DNA of 64,000 nucleotides, taken from positions 434,001-498,000 of the forward strand of contig JAUWGH010000001.1 of the NCBI GenBank assembly GCA_030606485.1, written 5' to 3'. Positions 57,009-64,000 of the stretch are shown piece by piece. The stretch is from Promethearchaeota archaeon. Lineage in GTDB: Archaea; Asgardarchaeota; Lokiarchaeia; Sigyniarchaeales; SOKP01. The notes below the pieces were generated by a model. It had not been told where the DNA came from, ran no database searches, and worked only from the letters and a program-made list of their open reading frames with translations. Numbering within the stretch: position 1 is the first letter of the stretch; each line of letters begins with the position of its first letter. Both the position numbers and the translations under genes were made by a program.

Positions 57009-57067
57009 TCGTTATTTTTTAAAATTTCTCAAACTTTTTTATTAAAATTTTAAAGATATAATATATT

Positions 57068-57200
57068 CTATAAATTCCCTTTTACAATTTGAGACCAATT
57101 ATATTTATTTTTAACCATAACTAATGCATTATTTCTTAATTTAATCTTTTTTTTTATTTTCAAAAATCGTATAAAGCCAAATGGTTGAGCAAGAATGACG
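57068..57200 (-). pseudogene. 3' end of a GT4 glycosyltransferase gene, minus strand
   Basis: Read on the minus strand, 57200-57068 encodes NLVILAQPFGFIRFLKIKKK, then IKLRNNALVMVKNKYNWSQI and VKGNL before the stop. The pattern Leu-Arg-x-Asn-Ala-x-x-x-Val-(x)5-Tyr-x-Trp-x-x-Ile-Val is the normal last helix of GT4 enzymes. Its broken edge at about 57200 meets a plus-strand GT4 3' end. Confidence 0.6.
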
Positions 57201-57201
57201 A

Positions 57202-57410
57202 GATTCGATACAGCATAATGAAAACGGTTGGTTATTAGAACAAAATAATGCGGAAACCCTAGAAAAACTTATAGAGAAAGTTCTTTCTGACGATGAAAAG
57301 TTTAAAAAAAAATGAGACAAGCAGCTCGTAAAAGAGGTGAATTTTTTTCTGAATATAAATTTGGCAAGAGTGTTATTGAATTTTTCGAGATGCTAATAGA
57401 AAAATACAAT
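57202..57410 (+). pseudogene. 3' end of a GT4 glycosyltransferase gene with a frameshift
   Basis: The frame reads DSIQHNENGWLLEQNNAETL and EKLIEKVLSDDEKFKKK, then breaks at a run of nine A (57305-57313). One frame over it resumes as MRQAARKRGEFFSEYKFGKS and EMLIEKYNLI. It matches the last quarter of the GT4 at 60652 (DTITHNKNGWLLKENNAKNL, then EKVLSDNKKL and NLIEKYN). It is thus a decayed relative of that gene, 3.5 kb away, in front of the convergent sulfatase-fold gene. Confidence 0.8.
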
Positions 57411-57439
57411 TTAATAAAAAAAGAATACCTTTTAAAAAA

Positions 57440-58933
57440 TCATATTTTTATGTTTAAACCTCTAATAGCATGCATGATTTTAGACTTTTCATTAGATTCG
57501 ATAATGCTTTGTAAGTGTTTATTTTTTATATCCCTGAATTCATCAACTAAATTAGAATTTTGTTTTATCAAATTAATTTTTTCCCCTTGATCTTCTATTA
57601 AATTGTATAAATATTCTTCATTCTTTTCTTCATCATAAATATATTTCCAAGTCTTCTTTCTAATAGAAAATATTTTATATCCTAACTTGCTGTTTCTTCT
57701 AAATCTTCCTGCTTTTTGATATGACTCTGAAATAACAAAATCTTTTCGATTTATTTCTCTATCTTGCATTATAGGAAATAAATTTCTTCCTTGGAATAAA
57801 TTGGGTATTATTACTCCAAAATAATCTAATATTGTAGGAGCAATATCCATCAATTGAACCATTTCACTAATTCTTTTTATTTTGGGTTTTTTTCCAAGTT
57901 CAATTATGAATAGGGGAACTCTTAAAAGTTCATCATAGACCTGACCCCCATGACTTAAAAATTTATGTTCATAAAATGATTCCCCATGGTCGGCAGTAAT
58001 AATAATTAGACAATGTTTTTTAAATCTCTTGATAAGATAATTAAATAGCTTACCTAGCTGCTCATCAACGTAATTAATTTCACCATCATACAGATCAATT
58101 AATTTATTTAACATTTCGGGAGTCATTTGATTTTTATGGCTCCAAAAAAGGTTATTTAATAAAAAATCACTCTCATTTGCGTCTATACTGTTTTTTCTGA
58201 ATTTTAATAAATTTTTTAATGGAGGGTTATATGGCCAATGAACATCCATAAAATGAGCCCAAATAAATAGAGAGCGTGTTGAGTTAAAATTTTCAATAAA
58301 ATTAATTAATTTTTTTACGATATATGATGCGGTAAATTCTTTACGATTAATAAGAGTAATATTATCCCTTAAAAAATCTATATTATTAAGGATACTTCTA
58401 ATTTTTTCACATCTTGCAAGATGATTAATTATTTTAAAAAATATCTTTTTAAAAATTATATTTCTTAAAAACTTAGAAATATGATTCATAATTAATTCTT
58501 TAATCATTAAGGGTTTTTTACCACTCATATCTCCTTTTTTTTTAATATCTATTTCATGGTTTAATTCTAATGAGTCTAAAAAAATATCAAATCCACGATG
58601 ATAATTAAAAAACCTTCCTAAGTTAGGATTACTATGGATTCCATAGCATATAATTTTATTTTCATTCAATACTTGAGGAAATGTTATTTTTTGGTTAGGT
58701 AATGGACTAAAATCTCCATTTAAATAAGGAAGAATTGAAGTAAATATTGAAGAAAATGAAGATGATGTTTCTGGACCATTAGCAATAGCGTTTGAAAAAG
58801 ATACACCGTTCTTAACAAATTTCTCTAGATTTGGTGCAGTATTTCGGTGATATTTATTTATTCTCAAATGGTCGGGTCTCAAGCAATCTATAGTAAGAAA
58901 AATTACGAGTTTTCGCTTAGAATTATGTGTCAT
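57440..58933 (-). CDS. Sulfatase-fold (alkaline phosphatase superfamily) protein
   Basis: The 497-residue protein has the sulfatase layout: FLTIDCLRPDHLRINKYHRN at residues 12-31 with a metal-binding Asp, NGPETSSSFSSIFTSILPYL near 53-72 at the nucleophile loop, and IITADHGESFYEHKFLSHGG near 312-331 with metal-binding Asp and His. The Cys/Ser-x-Pro-x-Arg signature needed to make formylglycine is absent; aligning SIFTSILP with the usual SLLTGLYP puts Thr at the nucleophile. It may therefore be a phospho- or phosphotransfer-type enzyme rather than a true sulfatase. No signal peptide or membrane helix is seen, so it appears cytoplasmic. A second such gene lies 175 bases upstream on the same strand. 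Confidence 0.82.
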   Translation of the reverse strand: MTHNSKRKLVIFLTIDCLRPDHLRINKYHRNTAPNLEKFVKNGVSFSNAIANGPETSSSFSSIFTSILPYLNGDFSPLPNQKITFPQVLNENKIICYGIHSNPNLGRFFNYHRGFDIFLDSLELNHEIDIKKKGDMSGKKPLMIKELIMNHISKFLRNIIFKKIFFKIINHLARCEKIRSILNNIDFLRDNITLINRKEFTASYIVKKLINFIENFNSTRSLFIWAHFMDVHWPYNPPLKNLLKFRKNSIDANESDFLLNNLFWSHKNQMTPEMLNKLIDLYDGEINYVDEQLGKLFNYLIKRFKKHCLIIITADHGESFYEHKFLSHGGQVYDELLRVPLFIIELGKKPKIKRISEMVQLMDIAPTILDYFGVIIPNLFQGRNLFPIMQDREINRKDFVISESYQKAGRFRRNSKLGYKIFSIRKKTWKYIYDEEKNEEYLYNLIEDQGEKINLIKQNSNLVDEFRDIKNKHLQSIIESNEKSKIMHAIRGLNIKI

Positions 58934-58963
58934 TTTAATTAAAAATTACTTTAATCATTTATT

Positions 58964-59098
58964 CTATATGGGATTATTATCACTCACAATAATTTCAATT
59001 TCATTGCTTTGAGAAGTAATTATCTGATTGATAATGTTATTAATTCTTTCTGGACGGTTGTACGAAGGCAAACAAAAGCTAAGCAATACCTTAGACAT
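58964..59098 (-). pseudogene. 5' stub of a GT2 glycosyltransferase gene
   Basis: Between the two sulfatase-fold genes, the minus strand encodes MSKVLLSFCLPSYNRPERIN, then NIINQIITSQSNEIEIIVSD and NNPI before a stop. This is the first strand, loop and second strand of a GT-A domain ending right at the DNxS motif. Only 44 codons are left, so the rest was deleted or replaced. A proper ATG is present, unlike in most other remnants here. Confidence 0.75.
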
Positions 59099-59106
59099 GA
59101 TTATTT

Positions 59107-60264
59107 TTAGATTTTTTTAATTGTAATAAGTTTTTTTATATTTTCTTTTATTTTATATTGTTCTCTCGCACTATCTCCTTTTTTCAAAAGAGAATAAAGA
59201 GAGAAGCCATTTTTGCTTTTAATATCAAGTTTTTTTCCAATCAAATCGTTAATTGTATGAATTAAATCAAATAGTGTAACTTTCCTATGATATTTTTTAC
59301 CTCCAAACTCGTTATTAGGGAATTTTATTAACAACGGGATCTCCTTTTGCAATTCAAACCGACCATGATGGTAGAAAGCATAAAAATCCCATTTACAACT
59401 AAATCTGCTTTTTATATCTGGAAGAAATTTAATAAATTTATGAATTACATTGTATTTCTCATAAATAAAAAAAAGTTTTTTTGTTAAATATCTTCCTATA
59501 TCACCTAAACCTTCACCGTGATCAGAGGTAATTATAATCATTGAATCATCATACATTTTATTTTGCTTTAATAATGAGATTAATTCTCTAACATATATAT
59601 TAATAAGTTCGTAAATTCTCGTGGAATAAGCTTTTTTTACAAATTTTTCGGTTAACTCTTTATTTATAACCCTTTTTAATAGTTTTTTCCCGATCTCAAT
59701 ATAACTTTTGCCTTCAATTTTATTTTTTAAATAATTATTAATGCCATAAATAAAATGAGCATTCCAAAAATGCAGAAAAATAAAATTGTTTTCATCCTTA
59801 TTGATATTTATATATTCCTCCCATTTATTGGGGATATTTCGATCTTCATCATCTGCTGCCCCATAATAATCTTCAAGCGTATCTCCATATAATTTTTTAT
59901 TCCAATTCGATTCCGGTACCATTCCTAAATCATTTATCATTTCATCACGGAAAGGTCTATAGTTTTTTATGTAAGGTTCCACAATATGTTTAAGGGGGTA
60001 TCCGTTGATAATTGCACTATTACAGAAAGAACGTGTTTTAAATCCCAACTTTTTTAATTGAGCTGGAAAATTTTGATTTTTTGCTTTATTGAAATAATCA
60101 CCGAAAAACATTGTATAATGAGAGATAAATGTAGCCGTATATATCGAATAGCAATTAGTAAAATCTACAAAATTATTTTTTAATTCATCTAAAGTGTTTT
60201 TAATCTTATTAAAAAAAAAATCTCTTCTAACGCTATCAAGAACTATAAGTATAATATTTTTCAT
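59107..60264 (-). CDS. Sulfatase-fold (alkaline phosphatase superfamily) protein
   Basis: The 385-residue protein begins MKNIILIVLDSVRRDFFFNK (metal-binding Asp). The nucleophile loop YSIYTATFISHYTMFFG near 39-55 places Thr where sulfatases carry Cys. IIITSDHGEGLGDIGRYL near 244-261 gives the second metal site, and HHGRFELQKEIPLLIKFP near 296-313 the substrate-side His. It also lacks the formylglycine signature. It is only distantly similar to the 57440 protein and is followed, before that gene, by a stub of a GT2. The pair might add or remove a phosphate- or sulfate-linked group on the glycan; the exact chemistry is unknown. Confidence 0.8.
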   Translation of the reverse strand: MKNIILIVLDSVRRDFFFNKIKNTLDELKNNFVDFTNCYSIYTATFISHYTMFFGDYFNKAKNQNFPAQLKKLGFKTRSFCNSAIINGYPLKHIVEPYIKNYRPFRDEMINDLGMVPESNWNKKLYGDTLEDYYGAADDEDRNIPNKWEEYININKDENNFIFLHFWNAHFIYGINNYLKNKIEGKSYIEIGKKLLKRVINKELTEKFVKKAYSTRIYELINIYVRELISLLKQNKMYDDSMIIITSDHGEGLGDIGRYLTKKLFFIYEKYNVIHKFIKFLPDIKSRFSCKWDFYAFYHHGRFELQKEIPLLIKFPNNEFGGKKYHRKVTLFDLIHTINDLIGKKLDIKSKNGFSLYSLLKKGDSAREQYKIKENIKKLITIKKI

Positions 60265-60651
60265 TAGATTCTCTATATTTTAATTTTTCTAATTTTTTTA
60301 TTAATGAAGTCAATTTTAGGAATTGTAGCAACAATTGTTTCTGTGTTTATTACTGTTCATTTACCTAAGGAATATATAATATTTTATACTGGAATACTTA
60401 AAATATTTGTCGAGTTTATTTTATTTCATAAGAAAAAATTCAAATTTTCTTGGATTGAGCGGGGATTCATCACCTTCTCTTTAATTTTCAAATAAACCCA
60501 GATTATTAATTAAGATATTTTTAATTGACATGTAATAATACTTATTAAAACTCAATTATTATTAGCCTTTGTATTTAAAGAATTAATGATACATATTAAA
60601 AATGAAACTATTTGACTCTTTTAAAAAAGCAAACATTTTCACTTTCCAATA
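60265..60651. other. Divergent gap with a doubtful 63-residue ORF
   Basis: The plus-strand ORF 60304-60495 encodes MKSILGIVATIVSVFITVHL, then KEYIIFYTGILKIFVEFILF and KKKFKFSWIERG. It is hydrophobic with a Lys-rich segment and reads like the C-terminal membrane end of a larger glycosyltransferase. There is an ATG but no clear ribosome-binding site. I treat it as a likely remnant. The remaining 150 bases to 60651 show nothing else and must hold the promoter of the GT4. Confidence 0.35.
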
Positions 60652-61818
60652 ATGATTGTTCTCATTTGTTTGAGTTTTTTTGGTCCAGGAGCTGTAATGA
60701 GGCGTGCAAGAGAAGAAGTAAAAGCATTATTAAATGCTGGACATCATGTAACTGTCATTACTGATTTAAAATATTCTCAATATCTAAATACATTTAAGGA
60801 ATTCAAAAATAAACCTTATATAATACCGATCAAACCATTTTATCTACATCCCAGACCAATACGGAAGGTTTCACTCAGGATAATTTCACGAGAATTATCT
60901 TTTGCTTTTCAGTGCTATTATCATCTTAAAACGCTGGCCAAAAAAGAATCTATTGATTTAATTGTGAGTCATCAAACGACTATTTGTTATGCTGTGGCTC
61001 GATTCGCAAAAAAAAATAAGATCCCAAGTGTTTTCGTTATTCAAGAATTAATAAAAGATAATATTGCTACTAAAAGCAATCCATATAATTGGTTAACCAC
61101 GCAATTGTATAAACATTCAAATCGATATGCATTATCGAATATGCACTATTCAATTGCAGTTTCAAATTACATAAAAAATTTGGCAATTAAAGAGAGAGCT
61201 AGACCAAAAAATGTTTTTGTGAACAATAATTTCGTTGATACGCAAATTTTTCAACCTGATGAAGAAAAAACCAAAGACATTGATGTATTATACATTGGAC
61301 GCCTTTCTATCGAAAAGGGTGTAAATATTTTAATCAATGCAACTAAGTACCTTTCTAGAAATAGGAGTATTTTAATTATTGGAGATGGAATTTTACGCAA
61401 AAATTTGGAATATCAAGCTCAGCATTCAAAATGTAATATAAAATTTCAGGGTTGGGTTGAACATATATTACTTCCACAATTTATCCAACGTGCTAAAATT
61501 GTAGTAGCACCTTCATTGTCAGAAGCACATGCGGCTGTTCCATTAGAAGCTATGGCTTGTGGTGTTCCTGTAATTGGTAGCCAAGCAGGAGGTATGTCAG
61601 ATACAATAACTCATAATAAAAACGGTTGGTTGCTAAAAGAAAATAATGCAAAAAATTTAGGAAAACTTATTGAAAAAGTTCTATCTGATAATAAAAAATT
61701 AAAGTTAATAAGTCAGGGTGCGCTTAAAAAATCAGAATTTTTTTCTAAAAATAATTTTAGGCAAAGAATAGTCGATTTATACGAGAATTTAATAGAAAAA
61801 TACAATGCGAATAATTAG
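60652..61818 (+). CDS. GT4-family glycosyltransferase
   Basis: A 388-residue GT-B glycosyltransferase: MIVLICLSFFGPGAVMRRAR at the N-terminus, with Arg-Arg-x-Arg-Glu-Glu after the first loop; VLYIGRLSIEKGVNILINAT near 212-231; and the E-x7-E motif in PSLSEAHAAVPLEAMACG near 288-305. The C-terminal helix ends DLYENLIEKYN. A frameshifted fragment of a close relative lies at 57202-57410. It starts a plus-strand pair with the GT2 at 61877. The family acts at the cytoplasmic face; the sugar is unknown. Confidence 0.88.
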   Translation: MIVLICLSFFGPGAVMRRAREEVKALLNAGHHVTVITDLKYSQYLNTFKEFKNKPYIIPIKPFYLHPRPIRKVSLRIISRELSFAFQCYYHLKTLAKKESIDLIVSHQTTICYAVARFAKKNKIPSVFVIQELIKDNIATKSNPYNWLTTQLYKHSNRYALSNMHYSIAVSNYIKNLAIKERARPKNVFVNNNFVDTQIFQPDEEKTKDIDVLYIGRLSIEKGVNILINATKYLSRNRSILIIGDGILRKNLEYQAQHSKCNIKFQGWVEHILLPQFIQRAKIVVAPSLSEAHAAVPLEAMACGVPVIGSQAGGMSDTITHNKNGWLLKENNAKNLGKLIEKVLSDNKKLKLISQGALKKSEFFSKNNFRQRIVDLYENLIEKYNANN

Positions 61819-61876
61819 TTGTCAAGTAAAAATTAAATTAATAAATAGTATAAAAAGGAAATAATAGAGAAGTTTA

Positions 61877-62905
61877 ATGTTAAAAATAGATTTTAATTTA
61901 TCAATTTTAATCCCAGCGTGGAATGCAGAAAAGTATATAGAAAACACTATTAAATCTCTCTTAAAAAATAATTATGAAAACTATAAAATCATTATAATTG
62001 CAGGAGGTTCGGATGAAACTTATAATCTTGCGTTGAAATTACAAAAGGAGAATCTTAATAAGATTATTGTCTTAGAGCAGAAAATCCCTCATATAAATAA
62101 GGCATTAAATATTGGCTTAAAAGAAGCAGATGGAGATATAATTGTTCTTACAGATATAGATTGTATTTTTTTTAAAGAATGGCTATCAAAAATAAATGAA
62201 ATATTTCAAAACAAGAAATATAATGTCATCACTGGTACTGCTTTTCCATTTCAAGATAGAAATAATTCTCTTGCAGAATTCTGTAATCTAACTGTTGGAT
62301 ATTTTATTGCTAGTCGTGAGCAGGCTGAAGTTATCGATGGAGGTAAATTGTGTGGTGCAAATTCAGCATTCAGGAAAAATATTTTTTTAAAAAAACTTGG
62401 AAAATTCAATGAAAATATAAAAACTCAGGATGATAGGTACTTAGGCTTACAATTTAATAAACATGGAGAAAATATCTTTTTTTTCAAAGATATTTATGTA
62501 TATACCGAATATTATACAGATAATTTAAAAAATTTTTTAAAAAGAGAGATCCGATGGACAAGAAGTAAGTTAATTTCTTTAAATAAAAAAACTTTCCTTC
62601 AAATTTTAATTTCACTTGGAATTGGATTATTTAAACTATTTTATCCCATTGTAGCGGTATTATTAGCGTTATTATTTTTTAATATTTCATATATTTTGTT
62701 ATTTCTATTACCTTGGATTATGATATATTTTTATGTTCTCATTAAATATTACTTCAAATTAAAGAAATCCAGTATTAAAGTATACGAACAACTACATAAA
62801 AAATTCAGTTATAAGAATGCATTTAAAATAGTTCCACTAATGTTTTTTATCTCGGCAATACCTCCAGTAATCGGTTATTTATTACCAAAAGGGGATAAAT
62901 GGTGA
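61877..62905 (+). CDS. Membrane-bound GT2 glycosyltransferase (processive type)
   Basis: A 342-residue GT-A enzyme with LSILIPAWNAEKYIENTIKS at residues 7-26, IIAGGSDETYNLAL near 39-52 (AGGSDET replaces DDGSxDxT), the metal-binding LTDIDCIFFKEWL near 92-104, and KREIRWTRSKL near 222-232, which corresponds to the Q-x-x-R-W-type motif of processive GT2 enzymes. Three to four C-terminal membrane helices (about 240-340) complete the picture. Such enzymes make polymers or add sugars to lipid carriers. The gene converges with the related GT2 at 62936-63886, which shares the AGG(S/T)D(E/N)TY variant motif. Confidence 0.85.
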   Translation: MLKIDFNLSILIPAWNAEKYIENTIKSLLKNNYENYKIIIIAGGSDETYNLALKLQKENLNKIIVLEQKIPHINKALNIGLKEADGDIIVLTDIDCIFFKEWLSKINEIFQNKKYNVITGTAFPFQDRNNSLAEFCNLTVGYFIASREQAEVIDGGKLCGANSAFRKNIFLKKLGKFNENIKTQDDRYLGLQFNKHGENIFFFKDIYVYTEYYTDNLKNFLKREIRWTRSKLISLNKKTFLQILISLGIGLFKLFYPIVAVLLALLFFNISYILLFLLPWIMIYFYVLIKYYFKLKKSSIKVYEQLHKKFSYKNAFKIVPLMFFISAIPPVIGYLLPKGDKW

Positions 62906-62935
62906 TGTTAGAAAATAAATATTTACTATTAAAAA

Positions 62936-63886
62936 TTAATATCTTGAACCTTTAAAATGACCTATTGTTTCTACTTTCTTGGTTAATTTTCCCAAAAAAG
63001 TTCTAACTTTTTGAAGATTTTCAAAAAATTCGAAGAAGAACATAGTAAAAATATGCTTATTCTTTAAATATTTTTTATTAGGTATTTTCATCATTTTATT
63101 CAAGACATATAAAAAAATAATTGGTGGAAATAAAACCAAAATTGCACCCAAAAACATCTCGATAATTATAATTCTCTTATTATCTTTATGTAAATCATAA
63201 AACGCAGAATACCATCGATTTGTGCCTTTTAATAAAAATCTTGTATTATCTAATCTTGGGGTTATAACACAAGCAGTATTTACAAATCCCAATTTTTTAT
63301 TATTTTTTTTTAAAACCATACTCATGTAATAATCTACTCCAGCAGTACTCTTATTTGTAAAGAAATTTTCGACACCAATCTCATTTATAATCTCCCTTTT
63401 TAAAGAGATTGTAGCGGCACCTAATAAAGAAGATAAATTGTTAGGATTACTAGCCCAAATTAACTTACTAATGATGTGATGATTATAAATAAAGCCTTTT
63501 TGAATTTTAGGTAAATAATTACACCCAACAGCATCAAATTTTTTTAAAAATTTAACAATTTCAATTGCGAAATTTGAGGAAACAATTGTGTCAGCATCTA
63601 TTAAACTAATATAATCCCCCTTTGCTTTTTTTATTCCTTTAATTAAAGCACCTGATTTAAAATCTCCTAAATTCTGTTTGAGTGTAAAAACTTTATCGAA
63701 ATTCTCTAATTTTATTTCCTTACAAATAATATATGTGTTATCAGTTCCACCTGCAACAAAAATTAATTCACTATATTTGAAAGGTAATTTTAATCTTCGA
63801 AGAAATTCAGATGTTTCTAATATGACTTTTTGTTCATTCCATGCAGGAATGATTATTGATAGAGTTTCATTCATAGGAAATTTCAA
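62936..63886 (-). CDS. GT2-family glycosyltransferase, membrane-associated
   Basis: The 316-residue protein has LSIIIPAWNEQKVILETSEF near residues 9-28, IFVAGGTDNTYIICK near 43-57, SLIDADTIVSSNFA near 94-107 with the metal-binding DAD, and LKGTNRWYSAFYDLHK near 218-233, a variant of the Q-x-x-R-W region. Hydrophobic helices follow near 238-262. The called start MKFP can be shortened to ATG at 63874 (MNETLSIIIP), which fits the family better. It shares the unusual AGG(S/T)D(E/N)TY motif with the neighbouring, convergent GT2, so the two are probably paralogues. Confidence 0.84.
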   Translation of the reverse strand: MKFPMNETLSIIIPAWNEQKVILETSEFLRRLKLPFKYSELIFVAGGTDNTYIICKEIKLENFDKVFTLKQNLGDFKSGALIKGIKKAKGDYISLIDADTIVSSNFAIEIVKFLKKFDAVGCNYLPKIQKGFIYNHHIISKLIWASNPNNLSSLLGAATISLKREIINEIGVENFFTNKSTAGVDYYMSMVLKKNNKKLGFVNTACVITPRLDNTRFLLKGTNRWYSAFYDLHKDNKRIIIIEMFLGAILVLFPPIIFLYVLNKMMKIPNKKYLKNKHIFTMFFFEFFENLQKVRTFLGKLTKKVETIGHFKGSRY

Positions 63887-64000
63887 TTCCTTATCTAAAT
63901 TTTATGAATTAGTATAATTTACAAATTTCTTTACTACAATAACTGATTAGAAATTTATTTTTAAGAAATTAAATGCATCTTTATTTAAATAATAAGAGAA

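Larger units (their letters stand above)
56720..57439. other. 720-base junk region made of at least three gene ends
   Basis: The stretch holds a plus-strand epimerase-like 3' end (to 57008), a minus-strand GT4 3' end (57068-57200) and a plus-strand GT4 3' end (57202-57410), described separately. Nothing else was recognised. No intact gene is present. Confidence 0.6.

Overview
The window is very A+T-rich and almost entirely devoted to one large surface-glycan (cell-envelope polysaccharide or protein-glycosylation) locus. It is most likely archaeal: ribosome-binding sites are of the GGTGA/GGAG type, there are many giant GT-C-like membrane proteins with an N-terminal Leu-Pro-Gly motif, secreted proteins are rich in N-x-S/T sequons and carry a jelly-roll domain and Ig-like repeats, and no peptidoglycan or lipid A genes are seen. 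An Asgard (Lokiarchaeia-like) origin is my best guess, from overall style only. No rRNA, tRNA, CRISPR array or replication gene was found.

Layout. 1-2.3 kb (minus): a GT4 glycosyltransferase cut by the window edge and a flippase. 2.7-7.3 kb (plus): a DPM1-like GT2, a GT4, an FkbM methyltransferase, a chimeric remnant and another methyltransferase. 7.4-8.7 kb: a decayed transposase. 9.0-18.1 kb (plus): a second flippase, a methyltransferase, a frameshifted giant membrane protein with a C-terminal jelly-roll domain, an exostosin-like transferase and a frameshifted FkbM methyltransferase. 18.4-22.4 kb (plus): a GT4 and a three-gene nucleotide-sugar module (LegB-like dehydratase, sugar nucleotidyltransferase, RMD-like reductase). 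22.7-35.0 kb (minus): a 1060-aa GT-C-like protein, a 1078-aa membrane-anchored Asp-box/jelly-roll protein with three short upstream ORFs, WecB-type 2-epimerase, a third flippase, a GT2 and a GT4. 35.2-56.7 kb (plus): GT2, GT4, two tandem paralogous membrane proteins, two further paralogous membrane proteins (42.8 and 50.6 kb), a double-domain GT2, a NodU-type carbamoyltransferase, a GT4, another giant membrane protein and a second copy of the GT2. 57-64 kb: two sulfatase-fold proteins (minus), a GT4, and two convergent GT2 genes.

How the genes fit together: the dehydratase, nucleotidyltransferase, reductase and 2-epimerase make activated deoxy- and amino-sugars; GT2 and GT4 enzymes assemble oligosaccharides on a lipid carrier at the inner face; methyl- and carbamoyltransferases decorate them; three flippases export them; the polytopic GT-C-like proteins would add lipid-linked sugars or transfer glycans outside; sulfatase-fold proteins and the Asp-box protein would act on finished glycans.

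The most striking property is mosaicism. At least ten truncated gene pieces lie between the intact genes: 3' ends of GT4 genes, the 3' end of a membrane protein, a 5' stub of a GT2, a 5' stub of a methyltransferase, and two separated pieces of a duplicated flippase flanking the Asp-box operon. Several still have open reading frames and close full-length relatives in the same window. This looks like a locus that evolves by repeated recombination between related glycan genes, and some pieces could act as donors for gene conversion. Several frames are broken at homopolymers (for example A15 at 12.94 kb), which means either phase variation or sequencing error; read-level data would tell these apart.
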